A stretch of 64,000 nucleotides of DNA, taken from positions 2,418,001 to 2,482,000 of the forward strand of contig CM031555.1 of assembly GCA_018466975.1 (NCBI GenBank), given 5' to 3'. The stretch comes from Sparassis latifolia (Eukaryota; Basidiomycota; Agaricomycetes; Polyporales; Sparassidaceae). Both the position numbers and the translations under genes were made by a program. The notes beneath the pieces were generated by a model that ran no database searches, was not told where the DNA came from, and was given only the letters and a program-made list of their open reading frames with translations. Positions 40,131 to 51,932 of the stretch are shown here, piece by piece (position 1 is the stretch's first letter; every line of letters begins with the position of its first letter).

Positions 40131-40415
40131 GGCACGGTGGATTGCAATTGAAGAGATATTGGCGAGGTGACAGTCGACGTCGTCGACAAGACTGACAGAA
40201 GATAATCAGGACATGTTGCGCTTGCCAAACGAAGAAGGTGCTCGCTCACGGGTCTCGGCCCGGCGGACTCCGTAGAACGAGAACCGTTATCCATATGCAC
40301 ATGTTCGTCATGAACTCCCTATGGATCCTCGGACTGGACCTCGAAACCCGATATATAAGCTCCCCCGACGCATCTCACAGAGCACCATTGCCTTGCTTAG
40401 ATTTGTCAGGTCGTG
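40131..40415. promoter_or_regulatory. Divergent promoter region DDX41 / GalT
   Basis: 285 bases between two start codons on opposite strands. Contains a TATA-like gatatataagctcc about 65 bases before the GalT ATG (around 40350). No nucleosome-free poly(dA:dT) tract is evident. Confidence 0.5.
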
Positions 40416-41803
<1,388 letters not shown>

Positions 41804-42063
41804 AATTATATCTCGCTATACGTAGTCCAAGTTGTCTTGTCTCGCAGTGGAACCGTGTGTAGGTGTATGTGAAGTGGCCTATCATATGTAGATGTGTTGA
41901 CTAGATGTATATTTCAAATCTCGATCGCGAATAAATGCGGCTTCCGAACATTGGGCGTGTCGACGTCATGCTCGCGGTCGTCTTTTCCTTTCCCGCACTA
42001 CGGACACGAGGAAATCAACCACTGTTCCGTTCTTTGCGATCGCTTTCCCGCCCAACGCGTACA

Positions 42064-43165
42064 ATGTCGACCCTCCCAAAGATTCTGTCGACTGAGGATC
42101 TCCCTGTTTCCGAGGCCAAGTAGGTAATGTTCCGGTGCGAACTAGGTAGTACGAAAGCACCTGGCACATAACCGGAAGTCTTTCTTCATTTCCATAGGTG
42201 GGTGACGCTCAAGAAGATACATTGGAGTGATCCTACGGGGAAAAAGGTAAGACAATCACTTCTTGGGGATGTTCTGGTTGACGACGCGTGATTAGAGGGT
42301 ATGGGAGTGCGCACAACGCAAGACGACGGGAGCTACAGGCATCGATGGTCAGTGCACAGCCTTTCAGAGTGCCTGGCATGTTTCACTCAAGGCATGGTGG
42401 GTCCCTACTGCAGCGGTCGCGATCCTAGCTATGATTCGTTCAGAGACCAACGTGTTTCCGCCTTCTACGGTGATTGTTACGCAGTTTCGGCCACCTATTG
42501 GCAAATATGCTGTTGGTACGAAATCTGGAATTTCTCTTCCATGAGTTCTCCTATCTGACGCGCGGCTGCAGAGCTTCCTGCTGGTAAATCGGTGCTCGCT
42601 TGTTGCAGAAGATGCTCAGATCTCGTCCTATATCTAGGGCTCATCGACAAAGGCGAGACGGCAGAAGAGGCTGCGGTACGTGAGCTCGAAGAAGAGACGG
42701 GATTCAAAGGCAAGAAGATCTTGGACTCATCACCCCTCCTTGTGTGTGACCCTGGTTTGTCGCATTTGGTCCTTGCGTAGATCTTCAGTACACTTACTGT
42801 GCCATGTTTCGTGCTATCGCAAAGGGATGACGACTGCTACCATGAAAATCATCATAGTGGATGTCCCGTTACCGGACAAGCTCGAGATTCCAGTGCAGAA
42901 ATTGGACCCAGGAGAATTCATCGATGTCCGCGTCGTTGAGCTTCCCAAATTAGTGGCGGAATTGAGAGGTGTGTTCGCCACTCGGCCCGATGTATGTGCT
43001 CTGCACTCACTTCCTCGCAGACTATGAAGCGAAGGTTCAAATATTACCATCTCTCTTCATTTTTTACTGACCTCTCTGACACAGGGCTACGTTGTCGATG
43101 CACGGCTTGCACACTTTGCACACGGTTATGAGTTGGCAGAAAGATACCGAAATGCTGCCTTGTGA
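42064..43165 (+). CDS. Nudix hydrolase, ADP-ribose / ADP-sugar pyrophosphatase (Ysa1/NUDT5 type)
   Basis: The start [18 protein letters not shown] is at 42064. Spliced blocks are [71 protein letters not shown], then the Nudix box [20 protein letters not shown], which fits GX5EX7REUXEEXGU. The conserved DPGMTTATM follows across an intron, then [19 protein letters not shown] and stop at 43163-43165. Two microexons are needed: 12 nt (42572-42583, encoding most of ELPAG) and 14 nt (43021-43034, DYEAK). Members split ADP-ribose to AMP and ribose-5-phosphate. An in-frame ATG at 41935 would add a 43-residue Arg-rich extension that could be a mitochondrial targeting peptide. Confidence 0.9.
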
Positions 43166-44011
43166 GCTGTTAGACGCAAGGACGAAGAAAATGATCATGA
43201 ACTGTACTATCAATGGACCATGTATATAATCACCCTCTCGTAGGTAAATTCGTCTGCTCACGAGTTGTACGTGTAAACACAACTTCGAATCTTAGCTACA
43301 CAAGATTTAAGCCAGTCAGCTGTAAGGTAATTCAACTTTTGAGAAATACTTTACTCCCAACCTTCAGGAGTGTGTGGAGATTGCCTAGGCAACTCCAGTA
43401 TGCGCAGCATCACCAGGGTACGAAGTCCTCTGTGCGCAAATGACGACGACGTTCCCAGACGTCCAGAATAACGACAGGATTGAATGGCTCCAGCCCTAGG
43501 ATAATCTCGTTTCTCTGTCGTCACCGCGTTACCGGGCATCGACAGCTTTGCACATATTTTGAGCGACCTGCACCACGGAATCGTACCTGGCACCAACAAG
43601 CACCGGCGCTTTCATGCAACACTCAGGCTGGAAAAGGGCCTCCTCGTAGCCCGTATTGACATGGTGAAAACAGCACAGCTGTAACAGAAGTTCTGAGAGA
43701 ACCTAGTCACTTCTGTCGCTGGCAGCTATGGCTGCAGCTTTCATGAAAAACCGCAATAGGTGGTGCAGGAACCGCCCGTGTGTTGATGCAATGTAAGCAA
43801 GCAGATATATAGTGATACAACGAGAGAGAAAGGGAGAGATGATGGCGAGGGGTGTTAGGAAGGAGGCAACAATATTGAGATCACCGCATCGCACCAGTGC
43901 TGTTGCCATTTTGGGATATAATACCAACGCAACAAAAAGGCAAGCTTTGTGGCTCGAAGTCTGCTCATTTCACCGTACATCGTCTGACGGCCTGAAGCCG
44001 CATCCTGGCCC
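43166..44011. other. Intergenic region
   Basis: About 0.85 kb between the Nudix stop and the myosin start, both on the plus strand. Open frames here (for example 43213-43443 plus, 43351-43599 minus) show no domain. Presumed 3' UTR plus myosin promoter. Confidence 0.55.
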
Positions 44012-47000
44012 ATGGCCGAAAACATTTACAGCAAGGGTACCAGGGTATGGTTCACCGACAAGGAGCATGGCTGGATAACTGCAGAAGTCACCTCGGTCAT
44101 CAGGAATCCTGACGACACCGTTAAACTTGTGTTCGTAGACGAACGCGGCAAGGTGTGTATACGTGCTTTACCTGGTGCTCTATTTGATTGAATAAATGGG
44201 CGCACCTATATCTTCTAGGACATCTCCATCGATACCACCGTGCAAGATATCAAGAACGGCAAGGACAGTTTACCTCCACTACGGAATCCACCTTTATTAG
44301 AGACCGCCGACGATTTGGCCACACTCTCTCACCTTAATGAGCCTTCAGGTTTGATGGACAATCTTTGTTGAGGGCATGTTGTTGACCACATGTATTACAG
44401 TGTTACACACCATTCGGAACCGTTATGCACAGCACAGCATATACACCTACAGCGGCATTGTACTGATTGCTGTGAACCCGTTCCAGCGGGTCACCCTTTA
44501 TGGCCCGGAGATCATTCAAGCATATAATGGGCGGCGGAGAGGAGAACTGGAGCCGCATCTTTTTGCCATTGCCGAGGACGCCTATACTGCGATGAGCAGG
44601 GATGGTATGGGGCAAACAATCATTGTTTCTGGAGAGAGGTAAGTCTTCTCCCTTGATTATACTTGCATTCGTTTATTTATTGTGATGAAGTGGAGCAGGA
44701 AAGACCGAATCTGTAAGCATACACTAGCAGCCATGGACTTGCATTGACGATGAACGTGTGGCTCCAGGCGAAGTTCATCATGAGATATCTTGCCTCGGTC
44801 AATCCTCCGAACGTTAAGAGCAAAGGGAGGACTAAGATCTCTCTGGACGAGTCAAGTGAAGTGGAACGCCAGATCCTTGCTACAAATCCTGTACTTGAAG
44901 CCTTCGGAAATGCCAAGACCACGCGGAACGACAACTCTTCTCGCTTCGGCAAGTACATCCAAGTCAGTGTCTTTAAAGTGCACTACCTGCTTTCTGACCC
45001 CTCATTAGATTCTGTTTGACGGCGATCAAGAAATCGTCGGTGCACGGATTCGGACATATCTGCTGGAGCGGTCCCGGGTCGTCTTCCAACCACTCACAGA
45101 GAGGAACTATCACATATTCTATCAGCTATGTGCGGGTGTGCCACTCAAGGAGCGGAAAGATTTAGGACTCGACACGGACGTGTCTAAATTCCAATATCTT
45201 AGTCAAGGTGGTCCCCAATCGACACCAATACCTGGTATTGACGACGCGGAGGATTTCCGGCAAACGCAGACCGCGCTTTCCACCATCGGAATCAGTGTCG
45301 AGAAACAGTGGGCTGTCTTCAAGCTGTTGTCGGCCTTACTTCATCTCGGAAATGTCAAGATCGCTCAGATGCGCTCGGACTCCAATATTGACGATACGGA
45401 TCCAGCGTTGCAACTGTCCACGCGGTTCCTAGGCGTCTCTCTGGCAGATTTCAAAAAGTGGACCATCAAGAAGCAGATCACCACACGGTCCGAGAAAATT
45501 GTCACCTCCCTCAATGCTGCACAGGCCACGGTTGTTCGAGACAGTGTCGCCAAATTCGTATACGCTTGTCTGTTCGAGTGGCTGGTCGCAATTGTCAACG
45601 AGAGCTTAGCAGGAGAAGGTGGCGAGGCTGCCAGCCGGGCCGAGATGTTCATTGGTGTGCTTGATATCTATGGGTTTGAGCACTTTAAGAAGGTCCGTCA
45701 GTGAGATATTGTTGAATCATCCCCTCACGCCGCGTTCCAGAATTCGTTCGAACAGTTTAGCATCAATTATGCGAACGAGAAACTGCAGCAAGAGGTTCGT
45801 CCACGTCAAGACGCTGAGATCATTATGTTCATTGTTTTTGCCTTAGTTCAATGCCCATGTCTTCAAACTAGAACAGGAAGAGTATGTTCGGGAGAAGATC
45901 AACTGGACTTTTATTGAGTTCTCTGACAACCAACCTTGCATCGATGTTATCGAAGGCAAACTGGGCGTCATGGCCCTCTTGGATGAGGAGTCTCGTCTTC
46001 CGTCAGGTACCGATGCGTCATTCCTGCAGAAGCTGCACAACCAGCTTGGGAAGCCGGAGAATAGCAAAGTATTCAAGAAGCCACGCTTCGGTAATTCAGC
46101 ATTCACTATCGCACACTACGCCTTGGATGTCACCTATGAGGTCGAGGGCTTTCTGGAGAAGAATCGAGACACGGTTCCGGACGAGCACATGGCCTTGTTG
46201 ATGGCGACGAAGAACCACTTCTTGAAAGAAGTCCTTGACGCTGCTTTTGCTGCTACGAAGGCTCCAGAAATGGCACCTCCTGGCTCACCGACGGTCTCAG
46301 ATTCTGCCAGTGGAGGCTCGCGTCGTTCTTCTATCATTCCCGATCCGGGACGCCAATCTCTGATATCATCTATTGTGTCATCTGGTGCCAAACGTCCAGG
46401 AGGCGTAGCTCGAAAGCCGACGCAAGCGTCTATATTCAAAGCCTCATTAGTGAATCTGATGGACACCCTCGATGTCACAAATGTGCATTACATTCGTTGC
46501 ATTAAGCCAAATGAGCAGAAGAAGGCCTGGGAGTTTACGCCTCAACAGGTGCTTGGTCAACTGCGTGCTTGCGGTGTGCTAGAGACTATTCGGATCAGTT
46601 GCGCAGGATACCCTTCTCGCTGGACATATGAAGAATTCGCAGAACGGTGTGCATTTCTCTTGTGATGCCCATATCTCTGGAACTAATGATTCCGTAGGTA
46701 CTACATGCTCGTACATTCATCGGAGTGGGGCCCCATAATCCAGAAGCTAGAGCTCAAGGAGCTATGTTCGCTCATCTTAGACAGGACGATCAATGACCCC
46801 GACAAGTATCAGCCCGGCCTCACGAAGATTTTCTTCCGAGCAGGCATGCTAGCCGCTCTCGAGTCATTGCGTTCTGGTCGATTAAACGCGTTGGTCACTA
46901 TTGTCCAGAAGAACATGCGTAGACGTATGGCCGTGAAGAAATACCAGACTCTCCGACATGCAACCATTAAGATCCAGACATGGTGGCGTGGTATCATGGC

Positions 47001-49648
47001 TCGTAGATTCGTAGAAGCTGTTCGCCGTGAAGTTACGGCTATTCGGTTGCAGACCTGTGTTAGGTGTTTCGTCCAGCGAAAACGATTCTTGGATATCAGG
47101 CAAGGAGTTGTCCGTTTTCAAGCCCGTGAGTGGCACATCGTGTGTATCCTAGTTCGCTATTGATCTCGTCATGTTCCAGGTGTTCGTGGAGCACAAGCTC
47201 GTCGCCTTTTCACCCAGTCCAGAAGGATACATGCTGTTACCCTATTGCAAAGTTTGTTGCGTGGAGTGTAGGTGCAGTCATCATGTGAATCGACTGGTAC
47301 TGACTCTATGACATCAGACTGGCGCGGAGATCGCATCGACATGATACACAGCGTGTTATCCTCATACAATCTTGCATCCGTCGCCGGTTAGCCCGCAAGG
47401 AACTCAAGGCTCTCAAAACTGAAGCCCGATCGGTGTCTAAATTCAAGGAGATCTCATATCGCCTAGAGAACAAGGTTGTAGAACTCACTCAGAACCTACA
47501 AAAGCGAACGGAGGAGAAGAAGGAGCTGCAGAGCAAGCTGGCTGAGGTGGAGCAGCAGTTCCAGCAGATGGTCTCGCGGCACGAGGAGACCGATGCCAGG
47601 GCGAGACAGTTCCAGTCCGAATTGCAGGGCGCACAGAAGGAACTCACTCATCGCGAGGAACTGTTGCTTGCCAAAGAAGACGTGGAGAAACGTTTGGAGG
47701 ATGCCCTTGCCAAGGCAGCGGAAAAGGAGGATGCGATTCAGAGGTTGACGGATACGCTGGCGTATCAAGCCGCTCAACTGGAGACGCAACAAAAGGCCAT
47801 CGACAACGTTCCTGTGAGGAATGCAGACGACAGCTCTATTATCTTGACCTTGAAGAACGAAGTTAGCAATCTGCGCGAACAAGTGAACCGCGCCAATGCT
47901 CTCAGTGCTCTGACAAGAGGGTCACGCGGGGAACCGACATCACCCACATTCGCCACAGGTTTGCGCGTCGGGGATGTTCCCAGTCCCAACGGTGCTGCAC
48001 TTGGTGTCGCTAACGGCAGGCACCAGCGGAGACATAGCTCGGCTGGCGTGTATGCGATTAGCCCAGTGGACAATCGTTCGTCAGCAGATGAGATGATGAT
48101 GATGGCGAAACGGAGTCAGGTATCGAATCCTCGCGCTGTATCAGTTGCTTACAACGGCGAGGATGGCTTACCACGATTCCGTGCTCCCAATGGCTTGAAT
48201 GGCTTTACTGATACGTACGACCCTGCTGAGGAAAAGATCCGGTTGATGCAGGATATCAAACGCTTGGACGAGGATGTCCTCGACGGCCTTATCCGTGGTT
48301 TGAAGATTCCTGCTCCAAGTACGACAAATCCATCGGCGGTCAAGGAGATCTTATTCCCCGCAAACCTCATCAGTTTGATCACCAACGAGATGTGGAAATA
48401 TGGTCTTATCCCCGAGAGCGAACGATTCCTTGCAAATGTCATGCAAACAATCCAGTCGCACGTTATGGTAAAGTTACCTCGCTCACAGTGTTTGCTATCC
48501 ACCCTGATATTGTTTCAAGTCCTTCGCAGGGGAAGACTCGATTGTACCCGGGGTCTTCTGGTTGTCGAACGTCCACGAGATGCTGTCTTTCATCTATGTC
48601 GCCGAAAGTGACATGCTGCAAGGCATCGGACCGGGGGAGGAAAACGCAGTGCGTCCGTTCGAATGGGCGGACTACGAGCGCCTCGTTTCCGTGGTGAAGC
48701 ACGACCTGGACAGCCTGGAGTACAACATCTATCATACATGGATGTTGGAAACGAAGAAACGGCTGTCTAAGATGGTCATTCCAGCTCTGATCGAGAGTCA
48801 ATCGCTACCCGGCTTCACAACGACAGACGGTGGTGGCAGGCTGTTCAACCGGTTGCTCAACTCGAATACCCAGCCGGCGTATAGCATGGACGACATCCTG
48901 AACTTGTTCAACAAGGTCTGGAAGAGTCTGAAGAGCTATTACATGGAGGAGTCGGTTGTTCAGCAGGTCGTCACGGACCTTCTGAAGCTGATTGGCGTCA
49001 CGAGCTTCAACGACCTGCTTATGAGACGCAACTTCTCCTCGTGGAAGCGGGGTATGGCATGTTAACTCATCTGTAGGTTCATGACTAACATGGCCTCTTG
49101 TCGCAGCTATGCAGATCCAGTACAATATAACACGCATCGAGGAGTGGTGCAAGTCGCATGATATGCCCGAGGGCACTCTACAACTGGAACATCTGATGCA
49201 AGCCACAAAACTGCTTCAATTGAAGAAGGCACGTATCTTCAGTGTACATCTACATCCTGACCCTGACCTCTCTTCACTTGCAGGCCACACAGGCTGATAT
49301 AGAGATTATATACGACGTCTGCTGGATGCTCACACCAACGCAGATCCAACGCATGTGCACAAACTACTACGTTGCTGATTATGAGGTATGAGTCCACGCA
49401 GGTCTACCTGTCATCCTTTAGTTGCTGACCATAACCAACAGAACCCCATTTCGCCTGAGATTTTGCGAGTAGTGGCCTCACGAGTCATGCCTAACGACCG
49501 CAACGACCACCTGCTCCTTGCGCCTGAGACAGAGGAAGTCGGGCCGTACGAACTGCCCTTCCCGCGTGAAGTCTCGGGCCTGGAGACTTATGTTCCTGCA
49601 TACCTGAACGTCCCGCATCTTCGACGAGTCGCTGCTCTGGTAGCATAG
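44012..49648 (+). CDS. Class V myosin heavy chain
   Basis: ATG at 44012 ([20 protein letters not shown]), stop TAG at 49646-49648; more than ten exons, about 1,600 residues. The SH3-like N-terminus is followed by the motor: P-loop [10 protein letters not shown] (joined over the 44640-44690 intron), switch [13 protein letters not shown], switch [10 protein letters not shown], and [13 protein letters not shown]. The neck has a series of IQ motifs ([51 protein letters not shown] and more), which bind calmodulin-like light chains. A coiled coil of ~150 residues starts near 47433, then a linker and the DIL cargo-binding tail ([56 protein letters not shown]). Fungal myosin V carries vesicles, vacuoles and mRNA along actin towards growing tips. 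Confidence 0.95.
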
Positions 49649-49821
49649 TGTGCTCTTGCATTTACATCTCTCTCATACCCGCTTTTTTGTGCTATTCCTA
49701 CTACGTTGTCCATTCGATTTCACTGTAATCACTGTATTTAATTACGGCATATTCGACGGTGTAAATTGGGTTGGCTTGCAATAGACAACTGCTAGTCGTA
49801 CAAATCTGCGACGAATGTCCT

Positions 49822-50793
49822 TCAACGGGATAAAAGCAAGTGAGAACCGTCTTCCACCTGTTCCGAAAGAGGCTGATCGGTGCGCAGTGTTACCACGTCG
49901 TCATCCACGACAGGTGTCTTCGCGAGACGCAGTGGCTACAGGAGAATCAGGAGTGCAGGAAAAATGCGTAGATTGCAAGACACACGGATGAGTCTGAAGC
50001 TGTCACTTTAAAATGAGTCGCGAGGAGATCAAGCGCTCTGCCAGCTCCTATAGTCTATGCCATGTTGTCTGTAGGGGCAGCATAAATAGGGTCTGGAAAT
50101 GAAACGACACCTTTCTGAACCACAGTGTAGAGGTGCTGTCCCCACACTTGACTATGACATGGAGGCGCTCGATCAGCGGTACGTCCTTCCCTCGATCCTT
50201 CGGATCGCCAGGTTGTGCATGATGGCGCATCTTCATAAGTTCGACTTGCCTCAGCTGTGCAGCTTTCTTGGGGTTGGAAGGCGCCTTCGGTGGTCGAGCG
50301 GCGACAGTCTTTGCTTGGTCTGCGGCAGATTGGGAGGAGGAGAAATGTTTGGCGAGAAGGCCATGAGCGGCTTCGTTCTTTTTCTCCGTGGGTGTAAGAT
50401 GCTCTTTCAAACAGGAGTGAGAGGCGGGATCTCGATGTCTGCGGACAAGGTCGGTGAATATCAAACAGTCAACAGAGCGACGCACGATGCACAGAAAGAC
50501 TGTCGACAGCCTGCGCATGTTGCGGGAGTCCTGTTCGCGACATCTGTGCTGTCAGAGACGAAAGCCTCGAGGCTCGGTTTGTTGCAGCGCTCTGCAGCGC
50601 ATCGCTGGAGTTTGGCGTGCGATGTAGAGTGTGAGGATTGGGCGTTCAAGGCAAGAGAACAGGTATGGTTGTCCGGAAAGATGTGGTCTCTACAGAAGAG
50701 CTTGTCGCACCTGCAGCGGATTGGGAGGAAGTCGTTGACATTGCAGGACGAGACGGAACAGTGTGCGCCGATGGAAGGAAGTGACTCGGACAT
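49822..50793 (-). CDS. AN1-type zinc-finger protein (ZFAND1/Cuz1-like)
   Basis: ATG at 50793, stop at 49824-49822. The first AN1 finger is HCSVSSCNVNDFLPIRCR followed by CDKLFCRDHIFPDNHTC. A second AN1 finger is joined across an intron (RCAAERCNKP, CAGCRQSFCAS, then HRHRDPASHSC). The C-terminal ubiquitin-like region includes STLWFRK, TIGAGRALDLLATHF and PLRLAKTPVVDDDVV, in separate exons; the acceptor at the first of these (ggcatag, then ACT) restores a family-typical reading. ZFAND1/Cuz1 brings Cdc48/p97 and proteasomes to stress granules or arsenite-damaged proteins. It diverges from VPS2, with only 84 bases between start codons. Confidence 0.85.
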
Positions 50794-50877
50794 GCTTTTC
50801 TCAGAAAGGTAACTACGATCGCAAGAAGTGCAGCGAGTGGCTTCCGAGGGCGCTCTCCTTCTGCACGATTAATCGCC
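50794..50877. promoter_or_regulatory. Very short bidirectional promoter, ZFAND1-like / VPS2
   Basis: Only 84 bases separate the two divergent start codons, so promoters and 5' UTRs must overlap with each other or with coding sequence. Contains no clear TATA box. Confidence 0.5.
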
Positions 50878-51849
50878 ATGAATATCATCGCAAGTGCCTA
50901 TGTCTGACCATACTCCGTGCGCTGACCAGTCTCACGTATACAGGAAACGCTCTTTGGGCGCACAATTACACCCGCCGAGCGGCTGCGCCAACACCAACGC
51001 GCCCTCGCAAAGGCGCAGCGCGAGCTCGACCGCGAGCGAACAAAGCTCGAGCAGCAGGAGAAGAAGCTCGTCATGGACATCAAGAAAAGTGCCAAGGCAG
51101 GCCAGCTAGTACGTTTATCGAACTGTTCTCCGACTTGCGTGTGCACACTTAGCAGGGGAGCTCTCTCTGAACTTCTAGAACGCGTGCAAGGTCATGGCCA
51201 AGGACCTTGTCAGGACACGGCGATACGTGCACAAGTTCTACCAGATGCGCACACAGCTCCAGGCTGTCGGTCTCCGGATACAAACACTAAGGAGTAACCA
51301 GCAGATGGCTGAAGCTATGCGCGGTGCCACCCGTGTACGACTTTCCACTCATTCATGCCATTTCGTTGTCTCACCTCGTCTTAGGCAATGGGAGCGATGA
51401 ACCGCGGTCTCAATCTGCCTCAAATTCAACGCATAATGAACGAGTTTGAGAGGGAGAGCGCTACGATGGACATGAAGGAAGAGATGATGTCTGACGCAGT
51501 GGACGACGTCATGGACGAAGGCATCGAAGATGAAGAGGAGGAGGGCGACAAGATCCTCAAGCAAGTGCTAGACGAAATTGGCGTCGATCTGTCGCAGCAG
51601 GTTTGCCCTCGTTCATTCGTACACACCACATGCCAATTGATCATTGCGTTGCAGCTCGCAGAGGCACCCAGTGGTCTTGCTGTATCCTCTCCTCTTACAG
51701 AAGCACGGCAGGCTGTTGCACTCGGCGAATCAGGGCCAGCACATCACACCGGTGGATCAAACAACCAAGGGGGGGATGATAGCCCCGGTGGTGGTCTTTC
51801 GGACGAAGACGCACTACAAGCTAGACTCGACGCACTGCGGCGAGGTTGA
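50878..51849 (+). CDS. VPS2: ESCRT-III subunit Vps2 (CHMP2)
   Basis: Five exons: 50878-50889, 50944-51108, 51179-51334, 51385-51600, 51655-51849; about 247 residues. Exon 1 codes only MNII and ends at a GC donor (ATC/GCAAGT). The protein continues ETLFGRTITPAERLRQHQRA, ELDRERTKLEQQEKKLVMDI, KVMAKDLVRTRRYVHKFYQM, TLRSNQQMAEAMRGATRAMG and MDMKEEMMSDAVDDVMDEGI. It ends with the MIT-interacting motif (DALQARLDALRRG), the site recognised by Vps4. Vps2 caps ESCRT-III filaments and recruits Vps4 in endosomal sorting, cytokinesis and nuclear envelope repair. Length and layout match CHMP2A. Confidence 0.95.
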
Positions 51850-51932
51850 TGTCCATGTATTTATACCCACTGGTTGGCTTGCATACTGTACTATCCCAGG
51901 ATTTTGACGACACGGAGCTTCTCATGATAAGC

